Positions 1-8,414 of a stretch of DNA of 64,000 bases are shown here, in pieces (within the stretch, counting starts at the first letter, position 1; each line of letters opens with the position of its first letter). Position numbers and translations under genes: made by a program. The DNA comes from CAVVFX01 sp963747535 (GTDB taxonomy: Bacteria; Acidobacteriota; Terriglobia; Bryobacterales; Bryobacteraceae): contig CAVVFX010000025.1 in NCBI GenBank assembly GCA_963747535.1, positions 186,001 to 250,000 of the forward strand. Reading direction: 5' to 3'. The notes under the pieces are model-generated. The model saw only the letters and a list, made by a program, of their open reading frames with translations, was not told the origin of the DNA and did no database searches.

Positions 1-569
1 ACCTGGGTCCTCTTTTTATACCAGCCGGAGACCCGGTCCATCGCATCCTCGAACCATGCTTCGAGGTGCTGCTGAAAGGTTGCGATCCGGTTATCGGCAT
101 TGTTCAGCAAGAGCAGCAGGGTTTTTTGAACATCGCCTGCCGGCAACGCCTGAATGGACGCTCTGAGTTGAATCATCGGGTCGACGGGAGGGTCTTGAGA
201 AGCCGGCGCGTGTCCAGGCGGGATTGGGGTAGGCTGCGGAGGGACAATCTGAGGGGCGGCCGTCGCCCCGAGAAGGTCAATCAGCACCAAGGAAAACGTC
301 CGGGCCTGGATGTAGGAGGGAGCGCCGCCCTGCCTGGAGAGAGACTTGATCAGCGGATGGCGATAGAATTCGGCGGCGAGGTCCCTCGCGGAGGCGCCCG
401 CGGTGACGGTCGCACTGTTCAAGAGCGCCTGGATGCCTGTCCTCAATATTTGCGGCCGCATTTTGAATAACTGGGCAATCCATTCGTTGATGGTGGTGCA
501 CATCAGTCCCAAAATCAGGTACGTGAAAATCAGCCCGGCTGCCACATCAAGCACACTGGAGTTGAACAC
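1..569 (-). CDS. Partial membrane-anchored hypothetical protein
   Basis: The frame runs off the left edge, so only the first 189 codons are visible. I chose the GTG at 569 because AGAGGA lies about 12 bases upstream; an ATG is codon 23. Residues 6-23 (VLDVAAGLIFTYLILGLM) form one hydrophobic segment, suggesting an N-terminal membrane anchor. It is followed by a soluble part with a Pro-rich stretch (PPQPTPIPPG) and ends, as far as visible, in FEDAMDRVSGWYKKRTQ. This frame was preferred over two overlapping frames because it is the only one that stays open to the edge and has protein-like composition. The tail resembles conserved uncharacterised bacterial membrane proteins, an impression from memory only. 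Function is unknown. Confidence 0.6.
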   Translation of the reverse strand, partial: MFNSSVLDVAAGLIFTYLILGLMCTTINEWIAQLFKMRPQILRTGIQALLNSATVTAGASARDLAAEFYRHPLIKSLSRQGGAPSYIQARTFSLVLIDLLGATAAPQIVPPQPTPIPPGHAPASQDPPVDPMIQLRASIQALPAGDVQKTLLLLLNNADNRIATFQQHLEAWFEDAMDRVSGWYKKRTQ

Positions 570-692
570 AAGTCAGGTACGTCCTCTCTCTACAATCTAG
601 GCTATTCTAGCTTCCCGCAGTGTGAATTGTCGAACGGAGGTCGGTCCATCGACCCTGCCGGCCGGGCCAACGCAGGGGCGCGGCTCTCGACT

Positions 693-783
693 TTGAGCCG
701 CTAACCGCGGGGCAGGCCGCGGGGCAATGTGTCTGAATCTCGCGCCTTTGCCGCCAGGCGCGAAGTTTTGCCGCAGTTTCCGG
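693..783. repeat. 91-bp dispersed repeat, copy 1
   Basis: These 91 bases align without gaps to 37441-37531 at roughly four-fifths identity by eye, with a shared core GCCGCTAACCGCGGGGCAGG. The core contains the short palindrome CCGCGG. Copy 1 is intergenic, just past the stop of the receiver gene. Copy 2 lies inside the start of a predicted gene. Confidence 0.7.
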
Positions 784-795
784 GGATCCAGGGCA

Positions 796-1206
796 CTATT
801 CAGCAGTTCTTACGTGCAAAGCGTCAGGCGGCGACTCCGGCCTGGTTCTGGCCAAAGCCCTGCGAACCGCGGCCCGCAGTTGTGCGGCGGTGAACGGCTT
901 CTCGATGACCGAACGCTCTCCCAAACCGTTAGCGACGGCCTCGGATAAAGCCGGATATCCGGACGTGAAAAGCACCGGACTATTAAAGCCGGCTTTGGTG
1001 AGACGCTTCACCAGTTCAAAACCGGAGATCGGCTTCATACTAATATCTGACAGGAGCAGGTCAACCGGCGACTGTCCGGCACGCTGAAATTCAAGCACGG
1101 CAAGGGGGTCGGACATCGCTGTCACATGGTGACCATCGAGCCGTAATGTATTGGAAATCAAGTCGAGCAACATCACTTCATCGTCAATCACCAGGATATT
1201 TGCCAT
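796..1206 (-). CDS. Stand-alone CheY-like response regulator receiver
   Basis: The 136-residue protein is a single receiver domain with no output domain. The conserved receiver residues are present: acidic pair D8-D9 (VIDDE), phosphoacceptor D54 (LLLSDIS), T81 (LFTSG) and K103 (IEKPF). It would act in the cytoplasm as a phosphorelay intermediate or by binding a partner. GGAGAG lies just upstream of the ATG at 1206. No histidine kinase is adjacent, so it is an orphan in this window. The tail after residue 118 is Arg/Pro-rich and probably disordered. Confidence 0.88.
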   Translation of the reverse strand: MANILVIDDEVMLLDLISNTLRLDGHHVTAMSDPLAVLEFQRAGQSPVDLLLSDISMKPISGFELVKRLTKAGFNSPVLFTSGYPALSEAVANGLGERSVIEKPFTAAQLRAAVRRALARTRPESPPDALHVRTAE

Positions 1207-1340
1207 GAATTCTCTCCGTGATGCCTACCAAATAAGGTAACACTGAAATGTCGCTTTTAGCCTAATGGATTTATTGGATTGTTCGAATTAATGAACTAAT
1301 TTGGTATCGACAGCCATCGTTACGGGCGGGGTTGTGGCAG
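1207..1340. other. AT-rich leader of the receiver gene
   Basis: This stretch is clearly more AT-rich than its surroundings and sits directly upstream of the minus-strand receiver gene. It probably holds the promoter. I could not pick a convincing -35/-10 pair. Confidence 0.3.
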
Positions 1341-1390
1341 AAGTCTCTCCAGCGCCGGAGAGCAGGCGAAAACGCCTACTCCACTACGAA
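1341..1390. repeat. Dispersed AAGTCTCTCCAGCG..CCTACTCCAC repeat, copy 1
   Basis: The unit AAGTCTCTCCAGCG, then a purine-rich hairpin (GGCGAAAACGCC), then TACTCCACTACGAAG recurs at 2690-2740 and 39367-39422. Partial forms are found at 10190-10205, 10281-10305, 15465-15486 and 17739-17762. All copies lie between genes. This copy abuts the stop codon of the epimerase-like gene. Confidence 0.65.
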
Positions 1391-1395
1391 GCAGG

Positions 1396-2526
1396 TTAAA
1401 ATACCTGCCCGAGATCAACCAGGAGGCCGGGGCCGCCATCGCGCTCAATAATTCGCAAGTTGGAGCCTTCAACCCGAATATCCTGCACGCCACGGAAGCT
1501 CTTCGGCACGGAAGCACTGAACGCCACATAGCGCTTGTGGATGGAACCTTTGGCGTCAAGCCACTGAAATGTCGGGACATTCCATAAAGCCGGCTCGGAC
1601 ATCAGCACGCGGGCAGTGCCGTGCAATGGGGTATTACTGAACTCCATTCCTCGTGTGAACAGATCAGCTGTATAGGACTCCCAGACATTTAGCCAGGGGA
1701 ATTCAAGGCGCCGGAATACATAACCAAAAACGAGCGAAAACTTTGGATTAAAGGCAGCGAAGTAGCCGGTCTCGCGGGAGGGGTCCACGAGGTAGTTGTT
1801 TACCTCGCCGCCAGTCTTGGCGCTCCGCACCAAGCTCAGGTCGATCTCGCCCCCGTTTTCCGAGCCGCGCGGCCATCGCTGCTGCGCGTTGGCTCCGGAG
1901 TCCAACCGCTTTCCGCGGGTAGCGGAGGCGGCAAATGTTGTCACCCTGCGCTCGAGGAACGGCGCACCCATCGTGACGTGCTCGCACCAGCCCACCGGCC
2001 TGTCCCAGGCTGCTTCGTTGGTGGCTGTCTCGTCGAACCACACAACCGTACCGCGGATGGTCACCCGGCGGACAAAGCGAATACGCGATTCCGGCAGTTC
2101 GGTAGAGAGCTCAAGCCAGTCGGCGCCGGAACCGGTGGAAGTCCAATCGACAATGCCGGTCTCGCCGTGGAAGGTCATGCCGGCACGTTCCTCCGCTGCC
2201 GACGGATTCCCCCAATAGGGGAAGCAGAGGCTATGTCCGGCCAGCCCACTCATCAGCCTGGCAGCAGCGCCACCACCGTAGGTCTCGGAATCGCGCGCCG
2301 GGTTGAAGTGTGCGGGATCGATGGTGGAGCGCTTCTGTACCCACAGCGGGTTGACCGCACCCGACGATTTCAATGCTATTTCAGCGACATGTCCACCGCC
2401 CCTGAGTATGGTGACCCTCAGGCGGGGCGTATCAATCGTCCACGCATAGCGCCCTGTGAACTGCGTTACAGAGGTGGCAAACAACAAAAGAGGCGAAAAA
2501 GCAATCGCGGCTTTCAACGAATCCAT
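1396..2526 (-). CDS. Secreted aldose 1-epimerase-like protein
   Basis: The 376-residue protein begins with a hydrophobic leader (KAAIAFSPLLLFATSVTQF) that looks like a signal peptide, so it is probably periplasmic. The body resembles the galactose-mutarotase-like beta-sandwich: an N-terminal RLRVTILRGGGHVAEI strand pair, a mid-protein YWGNPSA segment, and GWCEHVTMGAPFL, matching the conserved H-T-x-G-x-P-F-L region of aldose epimerases and DUF4432-type relatives. The expected role is sugar binding or anomer interconversion. The catalytic residues are not certain, so enzymatic activity is inference. It stands alone, with a repeat directly downstream. Confidence 0.65.
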   Translation of the reverse strand: MDSLKAAIAFSPLLLFATSVTQFTGRYAWTIDTPRLRVTILRGGGHVAEIALKSSGAVNPLWVQKRSTIDPAHFNPARDSETYGGGAAARLMSGLAGHSLCFPYWGNPSAAEERAGMTFHGETGIVDWTSTGSGADWLELSTELPESRIRFVRRVTIRGTVVWFDETATNEAAWDRPVGWCEHVTMGAPFLERRVTTFAASATRGKRLDSGANAQQRWPRGSENGGEIDLSLVRSAKTGGEVNNYLVDPSRETGYFAAFNPKFSLVFGYVFRRLEFPWLNVWESYTADLFTRGMEFSNTPLHGTARVLMSEPALWNVPTFQWLDAKGSIHKRYVAFSASVPKSFRGVQDIRVEGSNLRIIERDGGPGLLVDLGQVF

Positions 2527-2689
2527 GTCCGCTGATTTTATCCTGAAGGCGTGTCGAGCTGTCCGCGCCGGGTTGGCCTGAGACGGGCAGGGAAGGGAGA
2601 CCGGGCGCCAGCCGCTGTGCGGCTTCCTCGCGCGAGAGAATGCCAGCCGGCGTCACGGAATCCCGGCTTCCTCCTAACAGCCTGTGGGG

Positions 2690-2740
2690 AAGTCTCTCCA
2701 GCGCGAGAGCAGGCCAAAGGCCTACTCCACAACGAAGAAT
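2690..2740. repeat. Dispersed AAGTCTCTCCAGCG..CCTACTCCAC repeat, copy 2
   Basis: Same family as 1341-1390. Here the inner hairpin is GGCCAAAGGCC, followed by TACTCCACAACGAAGAATC. It lies in the 2527-2811 gap between two minus-strand genes, which shows no other feature. Confidence 0.65.
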
Positions 2741-2811
2741 CCGTCGACTTCTGCCACAGGCTGCTAACCTTACTGCTCTTAATTCCGGAAGCACCTCTGC
2801 AGTCTGCGCCG

Positions 2812-3891
2812 CTACTGGATCATAGTGGTAAAGGTCTTCAGAGTGTTGGTGCTATCGTCGACGGCAGCCACTCGAACGACTCCGGGACCAACCATGGTTA
2901 CGCTGATCCCGAAGGCAGCGCCGCTGCCCTGGTCGATCGAATACTCGCCTATGAACTGACCGCCAGGGGTGAACTCGACCAGTTCGCTCGGCTGGTTCGG
3001 ATCCTGATTCGATCCGTCGCTATTGGCTGCGATCAGATGACCGTTCGGCGCCAGAGTCAGATTCACCGGGCCGTGCAGTTTGGTGGCATCGTTGAAGATC
3101 ATGGAACCCGTTCCCTGGCCCGGCGAAGTGGCGGCGCCGTTGACGGCGTAGATCGTATTGTCAGCCGAGTTCGCCACGTACAGGATGTCATGTTGCTCGT
3201 CGTATGCCAAGCCGGAGGGCCCGAGAACGATGGCCGTCGGATCGGTGCGGTGGGAGTAGCCGGCAGCTACAGTGACGGCTGGCTGCACAGCTATTGTCTG
3301 TCCTCCGCCGTTGTAGGTAACTTCAAATCGCGTGATTTGACCGCTCAGGACATTGGAAACGAAGATCTGGGCAGCGCCGCCACCGAAGTCGTGAAGCGCC
3401 ATGCCCCAGGGTCCGTTGACCAGGCCGGCCTGGCCGATAGTGGCCAGAAGGTTACCGTTGGGGTCGATGAAGAGGAGCGATCCAGGCTGCACGGTCGCAG
3501 GGGTCCCGTCCGTTGTCGGAAGGCTGCCGACTACGACGATCCCATCGGACAGAATACCCAGAGCTCCCGTGAGCCCGAGACCCGGCTGTCCCTGATAGAA
3601 CAATGACTGTTGTCCCTGCTGATTGAAGCGGACGATGGTGCTTCCGGTTCCCGACAGGTTGGCAGAGTTGTTGAAGTTGGACACCAGGATGTCGCCCGCC
3701 TGTAGCACCGTGGTACCCAGGAGAGTTCGCGGCACCATGGCAATGCCGTACGGGTTGAGGTCGCCATTCGACGCGATCGTCGAGACCACCGGCGGGAACA
3801 GCGGCAGGATGGCGTTCCGGGTCTGAGCGCCGGCGGTCAGGACACCGCACAACGCGACAAAGGCATAGAGCATAAAGTTAAATATTTTCAT
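2812..3891 (-). CDS. Secreted NHL/SMP-30-like beta-propeller protein
   Basis: The 359-residue protein has a typical signal peptide (FMLYAFVALCGVLTAGAQ, cleavage near residue 22). It then carries repeated blades such as NPYGIAMVP, GALGILSDGIVVVG, GPWGMALHDFGG, SGLAYDEQHDILYVANSAD and LTLAPNGHLIAANSDG. This is the pattern of NHL/SMP-30-type six-bladed propellers that bind ligands or partners outside the cytoplasm. No catalytic motif is evident. The start is supported by GAGGAGA about 8 bases upstream. Its upstream region is shared with the divergent small secreted protein at 4240. The ligand is unknown. Confidence 0.75.
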   Translation of the reverse strand: MKIFNFMLYAFVALCGVLTAGAQTRNAILPLFPPVVSTIASNGDLNPYGIAMVPRTLLGTTVLQAGDILVSNFNNSANLSGTGSTIVRFNQQGQQSLFYQGQPGLGLTGALGILSDGIVVVGSLPTTDGTPATVQPGSLLFIDPNGNLLATIGQAGLVNGPWGMALHDFGGGAAQIFVSNVLSGQITRFEVTYNGGGQTIAVQPAVTVAAGYSHRTDPTAIVLGPSGLAYDEQHDILYVANSADNTIYAVNGAATSPGQGTGSMIFNDATKLHGPVNLTLAPNGHLIAANSDGSNQDPNQPSELVEFTPGGQFIGEYSIDQGSGAAFGISVTMVGPGVVRVAAVDDSTNTLKTFTTMIQ

Positions 3892-4239
3892 CGCAAGTTT
3901 CTCCTCGTTTCAGTTGAATGTGAAAAATCGTTCATCCGCAGTTCGACGGACATGCCGTGCTGGAGGCGTTGGAAACCGGCGCAAATTAACCAGGTTCAGA
4001 TTTGATTGGACCGCGCAGGAGCGCCTTGCGGAACAAAATACCGGGAGCGAAGGGGACGTCCAGAGTAGCCCGTTTCACCTTTTGGTTACCGGAATCCGCC
4101 CTTTCCTTCGAAAACCGCGCCGCCGTAGACGGAAGTCTTTTCCGCTCAACAGCGGTCCCGTGGCCCTGAACCTGCCTTTTATGCAGCGTCTTCGGAAGCC
4201 TCAAAAAGCTCCGGAAAATCAGGAGAAGGAGAAACGAAA
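3892..4239. other. Divergent intergenic region
   Basis: 348 bases separate two divergent secreted-protein genes. An open frame covers most of it on the plus strand, but its Arg/Lys/Pro-rich translation and lack of family likeness argue against a gene. Both promoters are presumably here; none was convincing by eye. Confidence 0.35.
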
Positions 4240-4665
4240 ATGAAAATCAACACTATTAGAATGTTTCTGGCATTTGGCGCGGCTTCCATCTGTGGCGCTC
4301 TCCATGCCCAAACCTATAACCTCGCCGCCAAGGTCCCGTTTGCATTTCAGACCGCCAATCACGTCTTCCCGGCGGGTAACTACCTGGAGGCCGATTACGG
4401 GGCAACAGGCGTTCCGATGTTGAAGAACGCGACAACCGGGCAGGCTGTGTTCGTCACGGGTGCTACCCATTCGCTGGATGCCGTACGACCCGGCAGGCTC
4501 GTGTTCCATTGCTACGGCGCGGAAGTTTGCTTCCTTGCGGAAATAAGGCCGGCGACCGGGTACGGCAGCATCGTTGCCAAGACGAAGGCCGAGAAGGAAA
4601 TCCTCAAAGGTGACCGGGCGAGCGAGATGGCCACGATCTACGTGGACCTCCACCGCGCGGACTGA
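4240..4665 (+). CDS. Small secreted protein of an acidobacterial type
   Basis: The 141-residue protein has a clear signal peptide (MFLAFGAASICGALHAQ) and then AKVPFAFQTANHVFPAGNY. That VPFxF...PAGxY opening is common in small secreted proteins of Acidobacteriota that have no assigned function. Two cysteines (HCYGAEVCFL) could form a disulfide. AGGAGAAGGAGAA precedes the ATG, giving a strong ribosome site. It is divergent from the propeller gene and followed by a degraded fragment. No function can be assigned. Confidence 0.75.
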   Translation: MKINTIRMFLAFGAASICGALHAQTYNLAAKVPFAFQTANHVFPAGNYLEADYGATGVPMLKNATTGQAVFVTGATHSLDAVRPGRLVFHCYGAEVCFLAEIRPATGYGSIVAKTKAEKEILKGDRASEMATIYVDLHRAD

Positions 4666-4687
4666 ACACCCGGCAAACCAATACATC

Positions 4688-4918
4688 TTGCAACATGGCG
4701 GGCTCTACCGTACGTATCGGGATGTCCATGCGGCGGTTCTGATCACTCTTTTGTTTGCCTGTGCCGCGATGCTGGAAGGCCAGACAGGCCCCAGCATCCC
4801 GGCTAACGGTGTGGTGAATGCTGCGGGGTCCAACCGCGCTCCGGCCACCATGGCTCCCGGCTCGATTGTCTTGATCCAGGGCGCTCACCTGGCATCCAGC
4901 CAACCTGTGGAGGTGTAA
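4688..4918 (+). pseudogene. Remnant of a TIGR03437-type secreted protein
   Basis: An open frame beginning at a possible TTG encodes a leader (ITLLFACAAMLEGQ) followed by NGVVNAAGSNRAPATMAPGS and IVLIQGAHLAS. This matches the opening of TIGR03437 domains (VVNAASF..APG.I.SIFG..LA), which normally continue for about 200 residues; here a stop follows almost at once. I read it as the N-terminal stub of a lost gene. An intact version of the domain lies within the GH3 fusion at 51-55 kb. Confidence 0.45.
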
Positions 4919-5061
4919 CCGTATCGGCTTTTCCGCTGCCGACGAACGTGAGGCAAGGACGGGATCAGTAAGTGGGCCATCGCCAATCAGTTCGGGGTGA
5001 GCCGCACCTCGGTTACCGGTTGCTTCGTTCCAGGAAACGCTCCTGGAGCGTCCGGCACCGT

Positions 5062-5478
5062 CTACGAAATCTCGACGGCGGGATACTGTTCGGCGTATTG
5101 GTCGCCGTTGCAGCCGAAGTAAGTCACTATGCGCCCATCGAAATCAACGTCGTAGCGGACAATTCCGGCGCGCCATGTAGCGGCCAGAAACTCCGGGAAC
5201 GTGCTATGGCCGGCCTGATCCGTTCGCAGAGCAGTGATGAGGGCTTCGCGGTCGAATGGCGGCACATCGACTGTGCCGCTTACAAGTGGCTCGCCTTGGG
5301 TCACTACCGGTCCTTGCTCTGTCAGGTACAAGCTCTGACACGCAGGCAGGAACCAGAGATTGCGCGTCACTCCTGCTCTGCGGAGCGTCTCAGCAAGGTA
5401 CGGGAATCCGCCAACTGCGGGCCGGCCGACGAAGGCGCGCTGCAGGGCGGCTTGCAGATTATCAATCGCGGTGCTCAT
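5062..5478 (-). CDS. DUF1398 family protein
   Basis: The 138-residue protein matches the DUF1398 (YbcV-like) pattern: an N-terminal helix, FPYLAETLRRAGVTRNLWFL, a central HSTFPEFLAATWRAGIVRYD and a C-terminal DFDGRIVTYFG and YAEQYP. It has no signal peptide and is probably cytoplasmic. Biochemical function is unknown; the family is sometimes labelled phage envelope-like. It is the last gene of the minus-strand run marR - SRPBCC - SnoaL - DUF1398, 53 bases after the SnoaL-like gene, so it is probably under MarR control. Confidence 0.75.
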   Translation of the reverse strand: MSTAIDNLQAALQRAFVGRPAVGGFPYLAETLRRAGVTRNLWFLPACQSLYLTEQGPVVTQGEPLVSGTVDVPPFDREALITALRTDQAGHSTFPEFLAATWRAGIVRYDVDFDGRIVTYFGCNGDQYAEQYPAVEIS

Positions 5479-5531
5479 AGTTATGTTTCATCTCCTTATT
5501 TTGGGTTGTCAAATTGTTACTGAAGTGTTCA

Positions 5532-5941
5532 TCATTCCGGTTCGCGAGCAGGAGCTTCGAGCATTTTCGGATGCTCGATAAAGAACTGTGTGCGGGCGAC
5601 CCGGCCGTCGCGAATTTGCCACAGGTGGACGATGGGAACACGGTAGGCCGCGCCGGTCACATTCACCGTTCCTTCAGTCCGGCCGACAGCCGCGACATGG
5701 TCTCCGGAGTCGATCAACCTGTCGATTGCCACCGTCGAATTCAGGTGGGAGCCGAGCTGCCGGAAAAACCGGCGTGCTCCCTCGTGACCGCTGTAGCAGC
5801 CGCCCCAAGGCAGTGTTTCCGACTGCTCGATTTCAACATCCGGAGATAGCAGGCCGAAGATCGCCGGCAAGTCCCTGCGTCGAAATGCTCATACGGGGCG
5901 TCAACAATCTGCGTAGGCGGGGCATCGAGTTCATTGCTCAT
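5532..5941 (-). pseudogene. SnoaL-like (NTF2-fold) gene with one frameshift
   Basis: The natural start is the ATG at 5941, with GGAGA about 8 bases upstream (MSNELDAPPTQIVDAPYEHF). At about 5871-5876 the frame breaks after HFDAG. The next frame continues with LPAIFGLLSPDVEIEQSE and the rest of a SnoaL-like domain to WQIRDGRVARTQFFIEHP. Adding one G to the GGG run would restore ..DAGDLPAIFG.., the expected family sequence. Either the gene carries a single-base deletion or the assembly does. A shorter product from TTG at 5870 would lack the first helix. Intact relatives are small alpha+beta barrel enzymes or binding proteins. Confidence 0.7.
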
Positions 5942-5961
5942 GTTAATTTCTCCGACCCGGC

Positions 5962-6363
5962 TCACTTCGATTCAACGCACGCTCTAATGGCGGCGAGTTC
6001 GTCATCCATCAGTAGCATTCCGGCCTCGAACGCCTCCGCGGGCATGCTGTGCGGTTTCGGGAGTGTCATGATGTAAACCGATTCGGAGGGCCCCAGGGGA
6101 ACGACTCGCCCGGTCACATGCCAGACGCCTTCGGTCGCGTCGATGAACTCATGGTCGAGGATTCCATTCCGTTCCTCATAGTGGGGAATCAATATGGCCT
6201 TCCCTCGCGGGGTCTCCATTTCCCAACGAACAGCATCCAGCCTCCGGATCGCCTTCACATTGTGAATCGCCCACTGCGGCATGGTTTCGGGGTTTGCGAT
6301 GAAAGCATAGCTCTCAGCGGCGGGACGTTGGATCTGAACGGCCTTGGTTACGGACAGGGTCAT
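5962..6363 (-). CDS. SRPBCC (START/Bet v1-like) family protein
   Basis: The 133-residue protein fits the SRPBCC fold: an N-terminal strand (VTKAVQIQRPAAESYAFIAN), PETMPQWAIHNVK, a central strand series (RWEMETPRGKAILIPHYEER), and a C-terminal helix (AFEAGMLLMDDELAAIRACV). Family members bind hydrophobic ligands or act as cyclases or hydratases. It starts 13 bases after the marR stop and ends 20 bases before the SnoaL-like start, so it is clearly in that operon. The ligand is unknown. Confidence 0.75.
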   Translation of the reverse strand: MTLSVTKAVQIQRPAAESYAFIANPETMPQWAIHNVKAIRRLDAVRWEMETPRGKAILIPHYEERNGILDHEFIDATEGVWHVTGRVVPLGPSESVYIMTLPKPHSMPAEAFEAGMLLMDDELAAIRACVESK

Positions 6364-6376
6364 CGTCTTATCTCCT

Positions 6377-6844
6377 TCAGGTAGTTGGAATTGTCTTTAG
6401 ATTGTTGGCAACGACGAGTTTCTTGAGAGTCGCGACAAGCGCCTCCCGCTCCTTTATTGAAAGATGGGAAAAGAACTCCTCGTCATTCCGGTCCGCAAGT
6501 GCGGCCAGTTTGGGTACGAGCGTACGTCCCGCGGCGGTGAGTGTCACGTCTTGAAACCGGCGGTCTTCGTCCACCTCTGCCCGGTTTACGAGGTGTTTAT
6601 GAAGCAGCCGGTCGACGAGTTTCGATACCGCTCCGCGGGTCAATCCGCTGGACGCTGCGAGCCGACTGGGAGAGGTTTCTCCGGTGTCAAAGAGCTCCCG
6701 AAGTATCACCCATTCGGCAACCGTCACACCGGTATTCGCGAGTTTGCGGGCGAAGCTGTGCGAGACGTGATTGGAGACGAACCTGAGCCAGAAGCCCGTG
6801 TGGCTTGCGAGGCTACTTGTGGTCTGAGGGGCTTGCGTCTTCAC
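6377..6844 (-). CDS. MarR-family transcriptional regulator
   Basis: The 155-residue protein has the MarR winged-helix layout: N-terminal dimerisation helices (FWLRFVSNHVSHSFARKL), VAEWVILRELFDTGETSPSR, recognition region LTRGAVSKLVDRLLHK, the wing EVDEDRRFQDVTLTAAGR with the conserved D-x-R, and C-terminal helices. The start is a GTG at 6844. The -10 element ends only six bases upstream, so the message may be leaderless. It probably represses its own operon through the inverted repeat overlapping the -35 element. The ligand is unknown. Confidence 0.88.
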   Translation of the reverse strand: MKTQAPQTTSSLASHTGFWLRFVSNHVSHSFARKLANTGVTVAEWVILRELFDTGETSPSRLAASSGLTRGAVSKLVDRLLHKHLVNRAEVDEDRRFQDVTLTAAGRTLVPKLAALADRNDEEFFSHLSIKEREALVATLKKLVVANNLKTIPTT

Positions 6845-6850
6845 ATTCCA

Positions 6851-6883
6851 ATAATAGTTTACTTGGAAACAGTTGTCAAGGAA
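6851..6883 (-). promoter_or_regulatory. marR operon promoter with overlapping operator
   Basis: On the minus strand, TTGACA (6879-6874) is followed after exactly 17 bases by TATTAT (6856-6851), a near-consensus sigma-70 promoter. An inverted repeat TTACTTG-N11-CAAGGAA (6859-6883; 6 of 7 positions paired) covers the -35 and spacer, where a MarR dimer would block polymerase. The expected transcription start falls at or next to the GTG start codon. Confidence 0.65.
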
Positions 6884-6899
6884 CTTTTAGCGAGATGAC

Positions 6900-7325
6900 T
6901 CGTTCCTAACGTCCCTTGACCAACAGGCGCGCGCCACAGACGCTGTAATGGGGACATCAATCAGCGCAACTTGACGAATGCTACCGGGCATTGCTTTGGA
7001 AACTGCCTGGCCAGCGGTAAGGAAGCGAGCGCTGCAGGGTAACGACACTCATGGTCAAAAGGTATAAGCTTTTAATTTGTTCCTCTAAACGGAGCCACTT
7101 GACTCCATGCCCCAAACCCGCCTATCGTTCAAGGAACCAGTGGTGCTAGAGGGCGGCGGGCTTGCTGCCACTCCCAACTAGCGAACTGTATGGAAGATGA
7201 AGGAAGGATCTAATGATACAGGCGATAGCGCTATCTCTGTCGATGTCGTTGACTGGTCTCTCTCAGTCGCCGCTGGCTCAGCTGCGGCAGGCGATAGAAA
7301 GCGCGCAGGTCTAAAGAGAAACCCA
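6900..7325. other. Intergenic region upstream of cytochrome/PQQ operon
   Basis: No gene is convincing here. It holds a perfect 12-base palindrome GATAGCGCTATC near 7220 and a 10-base direct repeat CAGGCGATAG (near 7217 and 7288). The frame of the cytochrome gene is open further upstream, to an ATG at 7197, but the signal peptide starts only at 7326. Confidence 0.35.
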
Positions 7326-8414
7326 ATGCGAAAAACCTTCTGGCTTACCTTAGGAATCGGCGCTTTCGCGCTCGCGGGCCGTGCTCAATCGTTGCCTGAA
7401 GCGCCCGGCAAGGCGGTTTACCAGCGCGCGTGCGGTACCTGCCATGCCGCGCAGATGGTGCTCGGGCGGGCGATGAATCGCGACCAATGGAGCGCCGTTG
7501 TGGCGGATATGATCTCGAAAGGCGCGAAGATCAGCGAGGCTGATTTTCCGGTGATCGTGGACTATCTGGCGCAGAGCTTTCCCGCGTCGACTTCCGCGTC
7601 CGCCCGCGGCGGCGGTCGTGGACGCGCTGGAGGCGGAGGCGGACTCACTATGGGCCCGAACGACAAGCAGATAGTCGATCCGGCTGCGGAGGCGCGCGGC
7701 CGAACCCTCTACATCGCGGAATGTGTCACGTGCCACGGATCGAAGGCGCGCGGCTCCCGCGATGACGCGCCCGAGAGTTCGCGGGGGCCCGATCTGGTTC
7801 GCTCGCTGGTGGTCCTGCACGACCGTTACGGCACCACTCTCAGTCCTTTTCTAGCGAAGGGCCATCCCATGCAGAGCGGCAAGCTGAGCACGGCGCTGTC
7901 GCCGGCCCAAACGCAGGATCTCTCGCATTTCCTGCACGCCATGGTTAATGAGACTCTGCGCGGCGGGCCCTACACACAGCCCGTCAACATTCTCACGGGC
8001 GATGCCAGCGCCGGTAAAGTCTTCTTCAACGGCGCCGGGCGGTGTGCATCGTGCCATTCCGCCACCGGCGATCTGGCACACATAGCCGGGAAATACGATC
8101 CGGTAGCGCTGCAGCAGAAGCTGGTCTTCCCGCGGACTTTAGGCTTTGGCCGGGGCGGCCGCATGCCGGTATCGAAGCCCGTGATGCTCACGGTAACTCC
8201 GCCTACGGGAGCGCCGGTCACCGGTACACTCGTACACCTTGACGATTTCAATGTTGCCCTGCGGGATCCATCGGGTAATTACGTCAGCTGGAAGCGAACG
8301 CCGGATCTGAAAGTCGAGAAGAAAGATCCTTACGAGGCGCACGTGGAACTGCTCAAAGTGTATACGGACAATGATATTCACGATGTGCTGGCGTATCTGG
8401 AGACGATGAAATGA
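7326..8414 (+). CDS. Secreted triheme cytochrome c
   Basis: I start the 362-residue protein at 7326 because MRKTFWLTLGIGAFALAGRAQ is a proper signal peptide and AAAGAG lies upstream. Three c-type haem sites are visible: CGTCH (C36, C39, H40), CVTCH (C133, C136, H137) and CASCH (C240, C243, H244). A glycine-rich linker lies between the first two (residues 94-106). It should be a periplasmic electron carrier. The ATGA overlap with the following quinoprotein gene makes it the likely electron acceptor of that dehydrogenase. The C-terminal 90 residues (PTGAPVTGTLVHLDDFNVAL) look like a beta-rich appendage. Confidence 0.88.
   Translation: MRKTFWLTLGIGAFALAGRAQSLPEAPGKAVYQRACGTCHAAQMVLGRAMNRDQWSAVVADMISKGAKISEADFPVIVDYLAQSFPASTSASARGGGRGRAGGGGGLTMGPNDKQIVDPAAEARGRTLYIAECVTCHGSKARGSRDDAPESSRGPDLVRSLVVLHDRYGTTLSPFLAKGHPMQSGKLSTALSPAQTQDLSHFLHAMVNETLRGGPYTQPVNILTGDASAGKVFFNGAGRCASCHSATGDLAHIAGKYDPVALQQKLVFPRTLGFGRGGRMPVSKPVMLTVTPPTGAPVTGTLVHLDDFNVALRDPSGNYVSWKRTPDLKVEKKDPYEAHVELLKVYTDNDIHDVLAYLETMK

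Noticed and set aside
3914..4243. 109-codon plus-strand gene before the small secreted protein
   Set aside because: Basic, Pro-rich translation, no ribosome site or family; more likely the shared regulatory region of divergent genes.
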